Shown: positions 1-9,777 of the stretch, in pieces
Numbering within the stretch: position 1 is the first letter of the stretch
Layout of the letters: each line of letters begins with the position of its first letter
Assembly: GCA_031385445.1 (NCBI GenBank)
Contig: JANNBM010000056.1
Location: forward strand, 186,001-250,000
Length of the DNA stretch: 64,000 nucleotides
Direction of reading: 5' to 3'
Source: CAIYZT01 sp031385445
Lineage (GTDB): Bacteria > Pseudomonadota > Alphaproteobacteria > Rhodobacterales > Rhodobacteraceae
The notes under the pieces: model-generated
Seen by the model: only the letters and a program-made list of their open reading frames with translations
Told to the model about the DNA's origin: nothing
Databases searched by the model: none
Made by a program: the position numbers and the translations under genes

Positions 1-3000
1 AGATTGTCGAGCCCCGTGCCCTTGCGAATCTTCCCAACCAGACCCTCGCCGCCCTTGCCCGCCAGCGTCCGCACCGCGACGGCCAGTTGCGCCGCTTGAA
101 ACGCCGACAGGGTTTGCAACCGCTCACCAAACAAAAGCTGCGCCAGCACCTCTTCGTCCGGCAGTTCGGGCGAGGATTCAAAGCTGAGCACCGGATCGCT
201 GGCCGGGCCGGAAATGCGGATCGTGCTGATGATGTCGGTATCTTCAATCGAGGCGACGATATCCACGCGCGGAATGAATTCCCCCTCCAGCATCAGTTGC
301 GCCTGCGTCAGCAGAAGGCGGCGGCCGACCAGATCAAGCCGCCCGCGGATCAGATCAAACGAGCCTTGCGGGCTGATCGACGCCGTGGTGCCGCGAAGCC
401 GCAGGCTGCCGCCAAGCTCGGCATCAAGGCCGCGTCCACGCAAAAAGATCTGATTGGGCGCTTTCACCGTGATGTCGAGCAGATAGTTTCCGCTGCCGCC
501 ACTTCCTCCGTCTTGCCGCTCGTCGCCCGTCAGCCCCGCCCGCACCCGCGTGGCCCGCACATCCGCAGGCTCGCTGACATGTGAAATCTGCGGGATCGGC
601 TCTGACCCGCTCAGCCCGCTCGACGGGATGCGCAGTTCGGTTTTACCCAGCGTCAGCGTGCCCGACACCGTCGCCCCCCCGGCCAGCGGGCCAACAACCG
701 TCAGCGGACCGTCAACTACGGTTTCATAAAGCCGGGCCTGACGCAAAAGCACCCGCTGAACATCGACATCAAGCGCGCCTTGAAACGGAAAGCTCAGGCT
801 GGATTGACCAGAAATCGCCAACGAGCCACCGCTTGTGACCTGCACGCTGGACGAAATCCGCGCCTGCCCGCCGGAAATCTCGGCCTGCGCGTCGATATTC
901 TGCAAGCCGAAATTCAGGTTGGGATCGGCGAGCCTGCCATTCATCAGCCCCACGCGGCCATTCAGCGAGGACAGCGAAAGCGGGCCGGACAGCACAAGAT
1001 CATACCTCAGCTGACCCGACAGCGCGCGCGGTTTGATGAACGGATTGGCGACATCGGCAAGGCTTTGCCCCTTGAACGCCAGATTTGCGCGGTCATAGCC
1101 GGGCGCGATGGTTCCGCGCAGATTGCCCGACACCTGCGCCGGCCCCTTCAGCGCCAGATCGACCGACAGCCCGCTATCGTTTTGCCGCAGCGGCCCCGAT
1201 ACCGTGACAGCGCCCGGAAACGCAGGCAGGATCAGGCCCAGATTGGCCAGTTGCGCCTGAACCTCGATCGCGCCATCCGCCGTTCCGGTCGCCGTAAGAT
1301 CCACCGATTGCCCGTTCAGCCGCGCCGTTTGCAGCTTGGCACTGCTGCCCGTGACCGCGATTGTCACCGACAGATCGGCAGGCCCGGCAAGGATGCGGTC
1401 CACCTCGACCTGCCCGATACCCAGTCCATTTGCCTTGCCATCGACCGACAAGATGCCGTCTTGCAGCGTCCCGAAATAGGCCGCCGCCCCTGAAAGGCTG
1501 CCCCGGTACTGCGGCCCAAGCGCGCCAAGATCGGGCAAGGACAGATCGGCGGTCACGTTCACAGCGTCCGAGGTCAGCGTGCCGTTCAGCGTGCCGTTCA
1601 ACTCGCCCGCTGTCACCTTGATATCCCGCAAGGTTGTGCCAGCCTCCGTCCGGGCGATCTGACCGGCAAGAACCGAGGTGCCGGACAGAAGATTGTCGGC
1701 CTGCGGAATGCCGAGCCGCAACTCTTCGCCCGCCATCCTGAACCGCAGATCAAACGCGTCGCCCAAAGCGCTGGCATTACCTGAAAGCGTGACTGTGGCG
1801 CTGCCACCCAGCGGCAGGCCCGTCAGACCGCTCAGGCGGGACAGATCGATCCAATCCCCCTCAATCCGCCCGCCAAAGGCAAAGCCCGAGGCCAGCCCTT
1901 GCACGGCGCCGCTTGCGGTAAAGGCGTAATCGTTGCCGGTAATCGACAGCTTGGTCACATCCGTCTGATCGCCGCCGCTGCGCCAGTTTGCCGCCAATGT
2001 CCCGGAAATCGCAGTGCCAAGCGCCTGCGCCAGCGCGGCATCGGTGGGCGTCATCCCCGTGCCCAGAAAATCCACCTTGGCCGTCACACCGCGTGCAGCG
2101 CCCAACCGTGTGATATTGCCGCCGCCCGAAAGGCTTAGGCTTTGCGCGCTGAAATCCGCCCGGGCCAGCCCGACCACCAGGCCGCCCAATGTCCAGGTAT
2201 CACTTTGCGCGGCGTCAAAGCCAAGGCTCAACCGCGCCGAAGCGACCCGCGTTGGTACAGTCGTCGGCAAGGGCAGCAGCAGGCTTTCCCCCTCCGGGCT
2301 GACAAGCGCCAGGTTCATTGCAAAACTTGCCGGCAAGCCATCCGCCGCCAGCGCCAGATTGCCTTTGGCCGTCAGCGCCGCAGAGATCAGGGCGAACTGC
2401 GACAGCTCCAGCCTGCCGTCCTTCATGCTGGACCCATCCAGCGTCAAAGACAGGCTATTGCCCAGAAACGCGCGATATTCGGGCCAGAACATCGGGGCCA
2501 GATCGCCGGACAGGTCCGCTGAAAAGTCTTGCTGTCCATCTGCCTTGCCCAGCAAGGCCACCTTTCCCGACAGACGCGGCGCGCCGTCCGTTTCCAGCGC
2601 CACATCGGCGGTAAAGTCGTCCACCGGACCGCTGCCTTGGATCGAAAGCTTGGCCGAAGGCGCGCCCGGCACCGAAAGCAGCCGAACCGCAATGCCGCCT
2701 GCGTCTTCTTGCGCGTCAAGCGACACAGTCAACGCGCCCGAGGTGTTGGAATAGCTGGCTTCCAGCGCCAGATACCCCTTTGGGCCATCATCCTTGCGGT
2801 CAAGGTTGATCACGATGCTTCCCGCACCGCCCACCAACGAAACCGACGCCTCCGCCGCGCCTTCGACCGTCTCGCCCAGAATGGAGTCGCCAAGAACGAT
2901 GCTTTGCGCCGCGATCCGCCCGATCCTGATCGAAACCGGCAATTCGGGCAGGGAAAAGGCCGCGCCTTCGGTCGCAGGAGTGCCGTTGCCTGAGCCGGTG

Positions 3001-3329
3001 GCCGGAATGCGGTCCACAATGATCTCGGCCGCGGTCAGCTCGTTCACCAATACTTCGCCTGAAAGCAGGGCAGTCCTGTCCCAGTTCAAAGACACATCGC
3101 GCAGGGTGATCCAGATGCCATCGTCGTCCGCGATGGTCATTTCCCGCAGCTTGGCGGTTGAAGACAGCGCCCCTTCAAACCCCGTGATCGTCACCTTGCG
3201 GCCAGCGTCCGACAGGTTGTCTTCCAGAAAGGCGATCAGCGTGCTGCGGTCGTCGACTTGCGCGGCACCAGCGAAAGGCAGCCACAAGACCCCAAGGCAC
3301 AGCAGCGCGGATGAAACCAAGCGGCGCAT
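1..3329 (-). CDS. tamB: TamB, inner-membrane-anchored translocation and assembly subunit (3' end cut by window)
   Basis: TamB spans the periplasm and works with the outer-membrane protein TamA in delivering outer-membrane proteins and, by current views, in phospholipid transport. The frame runs open from an ATG at 3329 to the window edge (about 1109 codons) without a stop, so the C-terminus is missing. The start encodes a short hydrophobic signal/anchor (MRRLVSSALLCLGVLWL). The body is the long, repetitive beta-rich low-complexity sequence typical of the family, and the last visible part matches the conserved C-terminal DUF490 region (LLFGERL, then GKIRKGTGLDN at the edge). Its ATG overlaps the tamA stop (ATGA), so the pair is translationally coupled. 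The call rests on pattern and on the TamA neighbour. Confidence 0.9.
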   Translation of the reverse strand, partial: MRRLVSSALLCLGVLWLPFAGAAQVDDRSTLIAFLEDNLSDAGRKVTITGFEGALSSTAKLREMTIADDDGIWITLRDVSLNWDRTALLSGEVLVNELTAAEIIVDRIPATGSGNGTPATEGAAFSLPELPVSIRIGRIAAQSIVLGDSILGETVEGAAEASVSLVGGAGSIVINLDRKDDGPKGYLALEASYSNTSGALTVSLDAQEDAGGIAVRLLSVPGAPSAKLSIQGSGPVDDFTADVALETDGAPRLSGKVALLGKADGQQDFSADLSGDLAPMFWPEYRAFLGNSLSLTLDGSSMKDGRLELSQFALISAALTAKGNLALAADGLPASFAMNLALVSPEGESLLLPLPTTVPTRVASARLSLGFDAAQSDTWTLGGLVVGLARADFSAQSLSLSGGGNITRLGAARGVTAKVDFLGTGMTPTDAALAQALGTAISGTLAANWRSGGDQTDVTKLSITGNDYAFTASGAVQGLASGFAFGGRIEGDWIDLSRLSGLTGLPLGGSATVTLSGNASALGDAFDLRFRMAGEELRLGIPQADNLLSGTSVLAGQIARTEAGTTLRDIKVTAGELNGTLNGTLTSDAVNVTADLSLPDLGALGPQYRGSLSGAAAYFGTLQDGILSVDGKANGLGIGQVEVDRILAGPADLSVTIAVTGSSAKLQTARLNGQSVDLTATGTADGAIEVQAQLANLGLILPAFPGAVTVSGPLRQNDSGLSVDLALKGPAQVSGNLRGTIAPGYDRANLAFKGQSLADVANPFIKPRALSGQLRYDLVLSGPLSLSSLNGRVGLMNGRLADPNLNFGLQNIDAQAEISGGQARISSSVQVTSGGSLAISGQSSLSFPFQGALDVDVQRVLLRQARLYETVVDGPLTVVGPLAGGATVSGTLTLGKTELRIPSSGLSGSEPIPQISHVSEPADVRATRVRAGLTGDERQDGGSGGSGNYLLDITVKAPNQIFLRGRGLDAELGGSLRLRGTTASISPQGSFDLIRGRLDLVGRRLLLTQAQLMLEGEFIPRVDIVASIEDTDIISTIRISGPASDPVLSFESSPELPDEEVLAQLLFGERLQTLSAFQAAQLAVAVRTLAGKGGEGLVGKIRKGTGLDN

Positions 3330-5149
3330 CAAAATGCTTGTCCAAGGCCAACGTAGACCTGCACCCCGTCGCCGGTTGTGCCGCCCACAGGCGCCGCCAG
3401 ATCCACACGCAGCGGCCCGAAGCCGGTTTGATAGCGCAGACCAATTCCCGCACCGGAATGCACCTTGCCGCCGCCGTCGCCCAGCCCGCCATCACTGACG
3501 GTGCCAACATCGAAAAAGGCGACCGCACCATAGGTTTCGTTGATCTTGAACCGCCCCTCCAATGAGCCGCCCAAAAACGTCGTCCCGCCGGTTTCAACCG
3601 GGCCGTCGGGCGTGGCCACTTCGATCCCCAAGGATTGATAGGGCTGCCCGCGCACGGTTCCGCCGCCACCGGAATAAAACAACTCGTCCCTCGGCGCGCC
3701 CAAAGCCGAGGCGCCGATGATCGACCCGCCTTGAATGCGCGCGGCAACCACAAAACGTTTGGCCTCATCGACCGCGTAATACCCGCGCGTGTCAAAGGTC
3801 AGCCGCGCCCCATCTTCGGTTGACCCAAAGCCCAGAAACGGCTTCAGCTCTGCATCAATCAAAAACCGTTTGGTGGCATCGCTCGGAACGTCGCGCCGGT
3901 CCCAGGTCACGCCCAACGGCAGGTTCAAGGTGCGATAGGTGAAATCACCGATCACATCGCTGCCTGCGACATAGGAATACGTCACGCCGACGTTGACCGA
4001 CAGTTCGGACGAAAACACATGGTTGAAGTTCAGGCCAAGCTCGCCCGAATTCAGCAGGAAGTCTTCCTCGTCCAGATGCTCCAGATCAAACGAAACGCCG
4101 CCTGTCGTGTCAGGAAAGGGCGAGGCCGGGCGTTCCAACCCGATGCTGAACGTGTAATCGGTGCCGGACAGCGAGGAGGAGATGTTATTCACCTCGAACC
4201 CGACATTGAACCGCTCACCGCCGCCAAACATGTTCCGGTGCAGCCATTCGCCCGACAGGTTCAGCCCTTCAAGCGAGGATACTTCGACCCCAAACGTATA
4301 GCGCCGCGGTTTCGCCTCGGACACCGTCAGGGTCAGCGGCAGCAGGTCCGGCGCGACGATGGTATCGGCTTCTTCAATCGCGACCGAACTGAAAATCCCG
4401 GTCCGCCGAAGCCGCTCCGCAGCGCGCCCAAGCTCGATACTGGAATACGTCTCGCCCACCTGAAGCCCGGCAATCTTGCGGATGCGGTTGGTGCGCATTT
4501 TGACATTGCCGGTGACGGTCAGATCGCCAAACCGCAGTTTCGGCCCCGGCTCCAGATCAATCGCCGCCGAAAGGGTGCCAGCGTCATGATCGGCCACCAG
4601 ATTCTGCGCGGCAACGGCGGCTTTGGCAAAGCCCACTTTGCGCCATCCGTCGATCCCGGCTGTAACCGCCTCGCGGATCACGCCGGTTGACGCGGTTTTG
4701 CCCACCGCAAACCCGATGGGCAGTTCTGTTTGCCGGGTCAGGGGCCGTACGCGCGCTTGGGCAAAGGTGAACCGAGGGCCGGGGTCGATCACCAGATCAA
4801 CGGTTGTGATCAGTTGCGGGGCATCAAGCGGGGCGATCTCGGCAGCCTCGCGGCCATCAAGGCGAATGTTGATAACGGGCGAAAAATACCCGGCGTTGTA
4901 CAAAACCTCGATCAAACGGCCATATTCGGCCTGCGCGTCGGCAAAGACATCCACCGCGGCGGCATCCGTTTCGCTGCGACGCGCCCACAGCAACGAGGCG
5001 CTTTTGATCAGATCCACCACATCTTTGTTTTCGCCGGCAATGTTCAGATTGACGCTTTCCAAAGGGAAAGCGGCCACTGGCCAAAAGCCGGTGATCAACG
5101 CAAAGGCTAGGGCGGCACCGGCGTTGCGGCGCAAGATCTGGCGTTTCAT
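3329..5149 (-). CDS. tamA: TamA, Omp85-family outer-membrane assembly protein
   Basis: This is an Omp85/BamA-superfamily outer-membrane barrel with N-terminal POTRA domains, the partner of TamB. The chosen ATG at 5149 gives 606 residues starting with a basic hydrophobic signal peptide (MKRQILRRNAGAALAFALI, likely cleaved after ...PVAAFP). An upstream in-frame start at 5194 would put extra sequence before the signal peptide and is less likely. The first half has POTRA-like repeats (for example VTGNVKMRTNRIRKIAGLQ). The C-terminal half is a surface-antigen barrel containing the conserved VRG element (GGGGTVRGQPYQSLG) and it ends in an aromatic residue. Length fits the alphaproteobacterial TamA family. 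Confidence 0.93.
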   Translation of the reverse strand: MKRQILRRNAGAALAFALITGFWPVAAFPLESVNLNIAGENKDVVDLIKSASLLWARRSETDAAAVDVFADAQAEYGRLIEVLYNAGYFSPVINIRLDGREAAEIAPLDAPQLITTVDLVIDPGPRFTFAQARVRPLTRQTELPIGFAVGKTASTGVIREAVTAGIDGWRKVGFAKAAVAAQNLVADHDAGTLSAAIDLEPGPKLRFGDLTVTGNVKMRTNRIRKIAGLQVGETYSSIELGRAAERLRRTGIFSSVAIEEADTIVAPDLLPLTLTVSEAKPRRYTFGVEVSSLEGLNLSGEWLHRNMFGGGERFNVGFEVNNISSSLSGTDYTFSIGLERPASPFPDTTGGVSFDLEHLDEEDFLLNSGELGLNFNHVFSSELSVNVGVTYSYVAGSDVIGDFTYRTLNLPLGVTWDRRDVPSDATKRFLIDAELKPFLGFGSTEDGARLTFDTRGYYAVDEAKRFVVAARIQGGSIIGASALGAPRDELFYSGGGGTVRGQPYQSLGIEVATPDGPVETGGTTFLGGSLEGRFKINETYGAVAFFDVGTVSDGGLGDGGGKVHSGAGIGLRYQTGFGPLRVDLAAPVGGTTGDGVQVYVGLGQAF

Positions 5150-5293
5150 GGGTTCCGCTCCGCAGATGATGCAGTATCGCAAGCGCGCCAGCAAAGGGCA
5201 ATGTCCGACTGCTTCAAGACGCAGTTAAGGTGGTTTTCCGCTGGAACTGCGGGCGATTATCGGGAAAGGTGCCCCAAACTTGAGGAGGCACCG

Positions 5294-6322
5294 ATGAGCT
5301 ATCACCCCGCCGAAGATCGCTATTCCAAAATGATCTATCGCCGTTCTGGTCGCTCTGGCCTGATGCTGCCTGCGATTTCACTGGGGCTGTGGCATAATTT
5401 CGGCCACGACACGCCGCATCAGACCAAACAGGCGATCTGCCGCACGGCGTTTGATCTGGGGATCACGCATTTCGATCTGGCCAACAATTACGGCCCGCCG
5501 CCCGGTTCGGCCGAAGAGGCGTTTGGCGCGTTGATGCGGACCGATTTCCGGAACCTGCGCGATGAAATCATCGTCTCGTCCAAGGCGGGTTATCTGATGT
5601 GGGAGGGGCCTTACGGTGAATGGGGCAGCCGCAAGAACCTGATCGCGTCTTGTGATCAATCGCTTAAACGGATGGGGCTGGACTACGTCGACATCTTCTA
5701 TTCGCATCGGTTCGATCCTGATACCCCGCTTGAAGAAACCATGGGCGCGCTCGATCAGATCGTGCGCTCGGGCCGCGCTTTGTACGCGGGGATTTCAAGC
5801 TATAACAGCCAGCGGACGCAGCAGGCCTATGCAATCCTGAAGGATCTGGGCACGCCGATGGTGATCCATCAGCCCAGTTATAACATCCTGACCCGCTGGG
5901 TGGAGGAGGACGGGCTGAAGGACACGCTGGCGGATCTGGGGGTGGGGTCGATCGCTTTTGTGCCGCTGGCGCAGGGGATGCTGACCAATAAATATCTGAA
6001 GGGCATCCCGCAGGGCAGCCGGGCAACGCAGGGCAAATCCTTGTCGCCCGAGATTATCACCCCGGCGGCGATTGCGAGTTTGAACGCGTTGAACGACATC
6101 GCGGTGGCGCGGGGGCAGACCTTGGCGCAGATGGCGCTGGCTTGGGTTTTGCGGGGCGGCGGAATTACCTCGGCGCTGATCGGGGCATCGAAGCCGGAGC
6201 AGGTGATCGACTGTGTGGGGGCGATCAATAATCTGGAATTTACGGCCGAGGAATTGGCCGCGATTGACAAGATTTCGCTGGAAAAGGACATCAATCTTTG
6301 GGCGAAATCCAGCAGTGACTGA
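5294..6322 (+). CDS. Aldo/keto reductase, L-glyceraldehyde-3-phosphate reductase (YghZ/Gpr) type
   Basis: Cytosolic NADPH-dependent aldo/keto reductase of 342 residues. The closest pattern known to me is the YghZ/Gpr branch (AKR14), which reduces L-glyceraldehyde 3-phosphate and methylglyoxal. Visible catalytic tetrad elements are the Asp and Tyr in HFDLANNYGPPPG, the Lys in VSSKAGYLMWEGPYG and the His in IFYSHRFDPDTP. The YghZ-type insertion around EGPYGEWGSRKN is present. The ATG at 5294 is preceded by a strong GAGGAGG site, so I prefer it to the longer frame from 5201. It is divergent from tamA and followed by a strong terminator. The physiological substrate is inferred. Confidence 0.88.
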   Translation: MSYHPAEDRYSKMIYRRSGRSGLMLPAISLGLWHNFGHDTPHQTKQAICRTAFDLGITHFDLANNYGPPPGSAEEAFGALMRTDFRNLRDEIIVSSKAGYLMWEGPYGEWGSRKNLIASCDQSLKRMGLDYVDIFYSHRFDPDTPLEETMGALDQIVRSGRALYAGISSYNSQRTQQAYAILKDLGTPMVIHQPSYNILTRWVEEDGLKDTLADLGVGSIAFVPLAQGMLTNKYLKGIPQGSRATQGKSLSPEIITPAAIASLNALNDIAVARGQTLAQMALAWVLRGGGITSALIGASKPEQVIDCVGAINNLEFTAEELAAIDKISLEKDINLWAKSSSD

Positions 6323-6406
6323 GGGGGTTGTTTGCCAAATTCCTGATGCTCATGGTCGGCGGAGGACCCCTTGGCTTGGGCCTTGCGCCCGCCGCCAATG
6401 AACCGA

Positions 6407-6429
6407 AAAACGCTCCACAGGAGCGTTTT
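6407..6429. terminator. Bidirectional intrinsic terminator
   Basis: Perfect 10-bp inverted repeat AAAACGCTCC / GGAGCGTTTT with an ACA loop, flanked by A and T runs on the two strands. It lies between the convergent aldo/keto reductase and amidotransferase genes and can stop transcription both ways. Confidence 0.85.
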
Positions 6430-6444
6430 CAGATCCGTCCGGGG

Positions 6445-7131
6445 CTATTGAGCTGAGGCAGTCTCAAAAAACCGCGCGATGCGTTCAGCAATCTGTGCGG
6501 TGTCAGCGTTCTGCCTTACGGACTCCACCGCCCGCGCGGCCACGTCTTGCGGCAGTTTTGGGGCATATTCCTGCACCAGGGCCAAGGCGAAATCATGGGT
6601 CATTTCGGGATGGTATTGGGTGCAAAGCACGGCAGGGCCGATGGCAAAGCTGCCAATGGCGCAAACGGCGTTGCCGCCAAGGGCCACCGCGCCGGGGGGC
6701 AGGGCGAGGACCTGTTCGGAGTGGGCGGCATAAAGGCGGATCGGCGCGCCTTCCATTCCGGTGACCGTCAGCCCGAACACCCAGCCGCCGGGGTTGGCGC
6801 CAACCGTTCCGCCCAGTGCCATTGCCACGGCCTGATGGCCAAAACAGGCGCCAAAAATCGGCTGACCCTCGGCGACAAGACGGCGGATCAGCGCGAAAAG
6901 CTGCGCGATCCATGGGCCCGTGTCATGCACGGATGCAGGTGAGCCGCCGATGATCCAGCCATCAAACCGCGCACCCAGGGCCGGAAAAACCCCGTCCTTC
7001 ACCGAAAACACCGTTGCCCGCCAATCGGGGCGAACGCTGTGGATCATGGCGGCAAATTTTTCGCCATCTTTGGGGTGCCGCGCCGCGAAGGCGCTTTCGT
7101 CGGTGTTAGTCATCAGGACGGCGAGATGCAT
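6445..7131 (-). CDS. Class I glutamine amidotransferase (GMP-synthase-type GATase1 fold)
   Basis: 228-residue stand-alone class I glutamine amidotransferase domain. The nucleophile elbow GACFGHQ (Cys96) and the His174-x-Glu176 pair in QYHPEM complete the Cys-His-Glu triad. Such free GATase1 proteins hydrolyse glutamine or gamma-glutamyl amides. The real start is the ATG at 7131 (MHLAVLM); the open frame upstream of it is only the antisense of the P450 gene. It is divergent from P450 and the glutamine-synthetase-like gene, so hydrolysis of a gamma-glutamyl intermediate made by that ligase is plausible (inference). The elbow is GMP-synthase/YfeJ-like rather than PuuD-like, so I do not call it PuuD. 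Confidence 0.8.
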   Translation of the reverse strand: MHLAVLMTNTDESAFAARHPKDGEKFAAMIHSVRPDWRATVFSVKDGVFPALGARFDGWIIGGSPASVHDTGPWIAQLFALIRRLVAEGQPIFGACFGHQAVAMALGGTVGANPGGWVFGLTVTGMEGAPIRLYAAHSEQVLALPPGAVALGGNAVCAIGSFAIGPAVLCTQYHPEMTHDFALALVQEYAPKLPQDVAARAVESVRQNADTAQIAERIARFFETASAQ

Positions 7132-7203
7132 GATTTCCAGCTTTACATATTTATGAACTTGTTTAGTATATTTATAAACCGCAACATCGCAAGGGAGAAT
7201 CTG

Positions 7204-8463
7204 ATGACCATCTGGACCCCCACCGATGACGGCCATGCGGATCTGACCAGCCATGACACGTTTCTGGCGGGTCCGCCGCAAAACACCTTCAAACGGATGC
7301 GCGACGAAGATCCGATGTCCTGGACGCCGTGGGATCAGGGGATTGGGTTCTGGTCGGTCACGCGACATGAGGATATTTCCAAACTGAACATCCAGACCGA
7401 TCTTTTGACCTCGGCACGCGGGATTCGGATGGAGGATCAGACCTATGAAGAATATCTGGCGCGGCGGACCTTTCAGGAAACCGATGGGGCCGAGCATATG
7501 GCGGTGCGGATCAAGGTGGCCAAGGCGTTTTCGCGCCCGGTGATCGCGCAGTTTGAACCCGTGATCCGGCAGATCTGCGCCGAGATTCTGGACGATGTCC
7601 TGCCGCGCGGCACGTTTGACGCCACGCGCGAGATTGCCCGGCAATTGCCGATGCGGATGCTGGGGCGGATTTTGGGCACGCCGGACGAAGATCTGGCGTG
7701 GCTGGTGGAAAAGGGCGACGCGCTGATTGCGAATACCGACCCGGATTATACCCAGCATGTGCTGGACAAGATGACGACGGACGAGTTTCGCATGATGCCG
7801 TTCAACTCGCCTGCGGGGGCGGAGCTGTTTGTATACGCCAGGGATCTGATGCGCAAAAAGGCGGAAAGCGGCGATACATCGGGGGTTCTGCCGCTGATCC
7901 TGCAGGCGGGGCAGGACGGCCAGACCATGCCGGAACACGAGTTTCGCAACTTTTTCTGTCTGCTGGTGGCGGCGGGCAATGACACGACGCGCTATTCCAT
8001 TGCTGCTGGTTTGCAGGCGATTGCGCATCAGCCAGAACTGCTTGGCCAGATGCAGGCGGGCGGCGCGGTTTGGGAAACGGCGGCAGATGAAATCATTCGC
8101 TGGGGCTCTGCCACGACTTATTTCCGGCGCACGGCGACGCGGGATTTTGAAATGCACGGGCGGCAGGTGAGGGCCGGACAAAAGGTGATCTACTGGTGGG
8201 CAAGCGGCAACCGTGATGAGCGGATGTTTGACGATCCGTTCCGGGTGAACCTGCTGCGCAGCCCGAACCGGCATGTCAGCTTTGGCCAAGGCGGGCCGCA
8301 TGTGTGCCTTGGCATGTGGCTGGCGCGGTTGGAAGTGCGCGTGCTGTTTGAAGAGCTGTCCAAGCGGATCGCGTCGATTGAACCGGCGGGCGAGCAGAAG
8401 TTTTTGCGTTCAAATTTCATTGGCGGGATCAAGAAATTGCCCGTTACAGTGACGCTTCAATAA
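7204..8463 (+). CDS. Cytochrome P450, soluble bacterial class I
   Basis: Haem-thiolate monooxygenase of 419 residues with no membrane anchor. Visible motifs are the I-helix oxygen-activation segment AGNDTT (near residue 258), the K-helix ExxR (DEIIRWG) and the haem-binding loop FGQGGPHVCLG with the axial Cys near residue 368. The ATG at 7204 follows an AAGGGAGA site; an earlier frame start at 7039 lies in the overlap with the divergent amidotransferase. Twelve bases downstream starts the ligase gene, then a [2Fe-2S] ferredoxin that is the likely electron donor. No ferredoxin reductase gene is present here, so it must be supplied from elsewhere. Substrate unknown; the neighbours suggest an amine or gamma-glutamyl amine (inference). 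Confidence 0.92.
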   Translation: MTIWTPTDDGHADLTSHDTFLAGPPQNTFKRMRDEDPMSWTPWDQGIGFWSVTRHEDISKLNIQTDLLTSARGIRMEDQTYEEYLARRTFQETDGAEHMAVRIKVAKAFSRPVIAQFEPVIRQICAEILDDVLPRGTFDATREIARQLPMRMLGRILGTPDEDLAWLVEKGDALIANTDPDYTQHVLDKMTTDEFRMMPFNSPAGAELFVYARDLMRKKAESGDTSGVLPLILQAGQDGQTMPEHEFRNFFCLLVAAGNDTTRYSIAAGLQAIAHQPELLGQMQAGGAVWETAADEIIRWGSATTYFRRTATRDFEMHGRQVRAGQKVIYWWASGNRDERMFDDPFRVNLLRSPNRHVSFGQGGPHVCLGMWLARLEVRVLFEELSKRIASIEPAGEQKFLRSNFIGGIKKLPVTVTLQ

Positions 8464-8475
8464 GGGAGCCATGGG

Positions 8476-9768
8476 ATGACCGAGCGGCTGCGGGCGATGT
8501 TTTGTGACCATCTGTCGATCATGCGGGGCAAATATCTGCCGCCGTCCAAAATGCGCGACGACGAAAGCCGCTTCGCGCGGCCGATTTTTTCGGTGCATTA
8601 CGACAAGGATCTGCTGATCGAGGCGCCGGGCACCATGTGTCTGGAAGGCATCCCCGATATGGCGCTGCGCTGGAAGGGCGAGGAGATCCGGGCGGGATGG
8701 GAGGCGGGGACCAAGGTGGTTCTGGGCGATCTTTATGGCGGCGATGGCACCCCGGTGCCGATGTGTCCACGCGGGGCGTTGAAGCGGGCGGTGGCGGCGT
8801 GGCAGGCGCGGGGATTGACGCCAAAGGTCGGGATCGAGCTGGAAGCTTATGCCTTTGTGCGGCGCGACGATGGGGCGATTGTGCCTTATGACACGCCGGG
8901 CGGGGTGGTGTATGGCACGGGGAATTTCACCGATCCGAAGCGCTTTACCGATGCAATCTGGGCCAAGGCGCAGGAGATCGGCCTGCCGCTGGACCTGATC
9001 ACGGCGGAATATGACACGCCGCAGTTTGAATTCACGCTGACGTTCGATGCGGCGGTCGAACATGTCGATACCGTGGTCTTGTTCCGGCAGATGGCGCGGG
9101 AAATTGCCTGGGATCATGGGATAGTGCTGTCGTTTCTGCCCAAGCCCATTTTGGGCAAGGGCGGCAGTGGGATGCATGTGAACCTGTCGTTTACCGATGC
9201 CAAAGAGCATAACGCGCTGGCCAAGGGCGATCGCGGCGATCCGAGCGATATGAACGATCTGGCCCGGGGGTGTATCGCGGGGTGGATGCGGCATCACAAG
9301 GCGATGTCCGGCCTGATTGCGCCGAACGCGTTGTCTTATGCGCGGCTGCAACCGGCGAGCCTGTCAGGCTTTTGGTGCAATTGGGGCGGCGACAACCGGA
9401 ACGTGACGGTGCGGCTGTCGGCTGAGGGCGGTAAAAAAGCGCGGCTGGAGCACCGGATGGCCGATGCCGCGGCCAATCCTTATACGGTGGTCGCGACCGT
9501 GTTGCAGGCGGCCTTGTTGGGGGTTGAGGGGAAGTATCCCTTGCCGCCGATGGAGACGGGGGATGGGTTTACCTGCAACGATGCGCCTTTTGGCGTGGCG
9601 TCGAGCCTGAGCGAAGCATTGGACGATCTGGCGGCCGACACGGCGCTGGGCACGGCGCTGGGGGCGGGGCTGGTGGAAAATCACATTTATATGAAGCGGG
9701 CCGAGGTTGAGAAAACCAAGGATATGCCGCACGATACGCTGCGCGATTGGTATATCTGGTATATTTGA
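8476..9768 (+). CDS. Glutamine synthetase-like gamma-glutamyl-amine ligase (GlnT/PuuA/GmaS-like)
   Basis: 430-residue member of the glutamine synthetase catalytic family that probably ligates glutamate to an amine using ATP. Active-site elements seen: ELEAYAF (metal Glu), EYDTPQFEFTL (Glu/Gln region), GSGMHVNLS (the GSGMHxH-like loop), NRNVTVRL and ARLEHRMADAAANPY (the conserved R-x-E-x-R...ANP block). The length fits stand-alone gamma-glutamylpolyamine or gamma-glutamylmethylamide synthetases rather than housekeeping GlnA. It sits between P450 and ferredoxin genes with spacings of 12 and 9 bases, and a polyamine-type importer follows. The real amine substrate cannot be told from the sequence. 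Confidence 0.85.
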   Translation: MTERLRAMFCDHLSIMRGKYLPPSKMRDDESRFARPIFSVHYDKDLLIEAPGTMCLEGIPDMALRWKGEEIRAGWEAGTKVVLGDLYGGDGTPVPMCPRGALKRAVAAWQARGLTPKVGIELEAYAFVRRDDGAIVPYDTPGGVVYGTGNFTDPKRFTDAIWAKAQEIGLPLDLITAEYDTPQFEFTLTFDAAVEHVDTVVLFRQMAREIAWDHGIVLSFLPKPILGKGGSGMHVNLSFTDAKEHNALAKGDRGDPSDMNDLARGCIAGWMRHHKAMSGLIAPNALSYARLQPASLSGFWCNWGGDNRNVTVRLSAEGGKKARLEHRMADAAANPYTVVATVLQAALLGVEGKYPLPPMETGDGFTCNDAPFGVASSLSEALDDLAADTALGTALGAGLVENHIYMKRAEVEKTKDMPHDTLRDWYIWYI

Positions 9769-9777
9769 GGGGCGAAG

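Noticed and set aside
6445..7131. Calling the amidotransferase PuuD
   Set aside because: The nucleophile elbow GACFGHQ and QYHPEM follow the GMP-synthase/YfeJ type, not the PuuD/C26 pattern I know, so only the general class is given.
7132..8301. Long N-terminal extension of the glutamine amidotransferase frame
   Set aside because: This part is exactly antisense to the P450 gene. The amidotransferase homology begins at the ATG at 7131.
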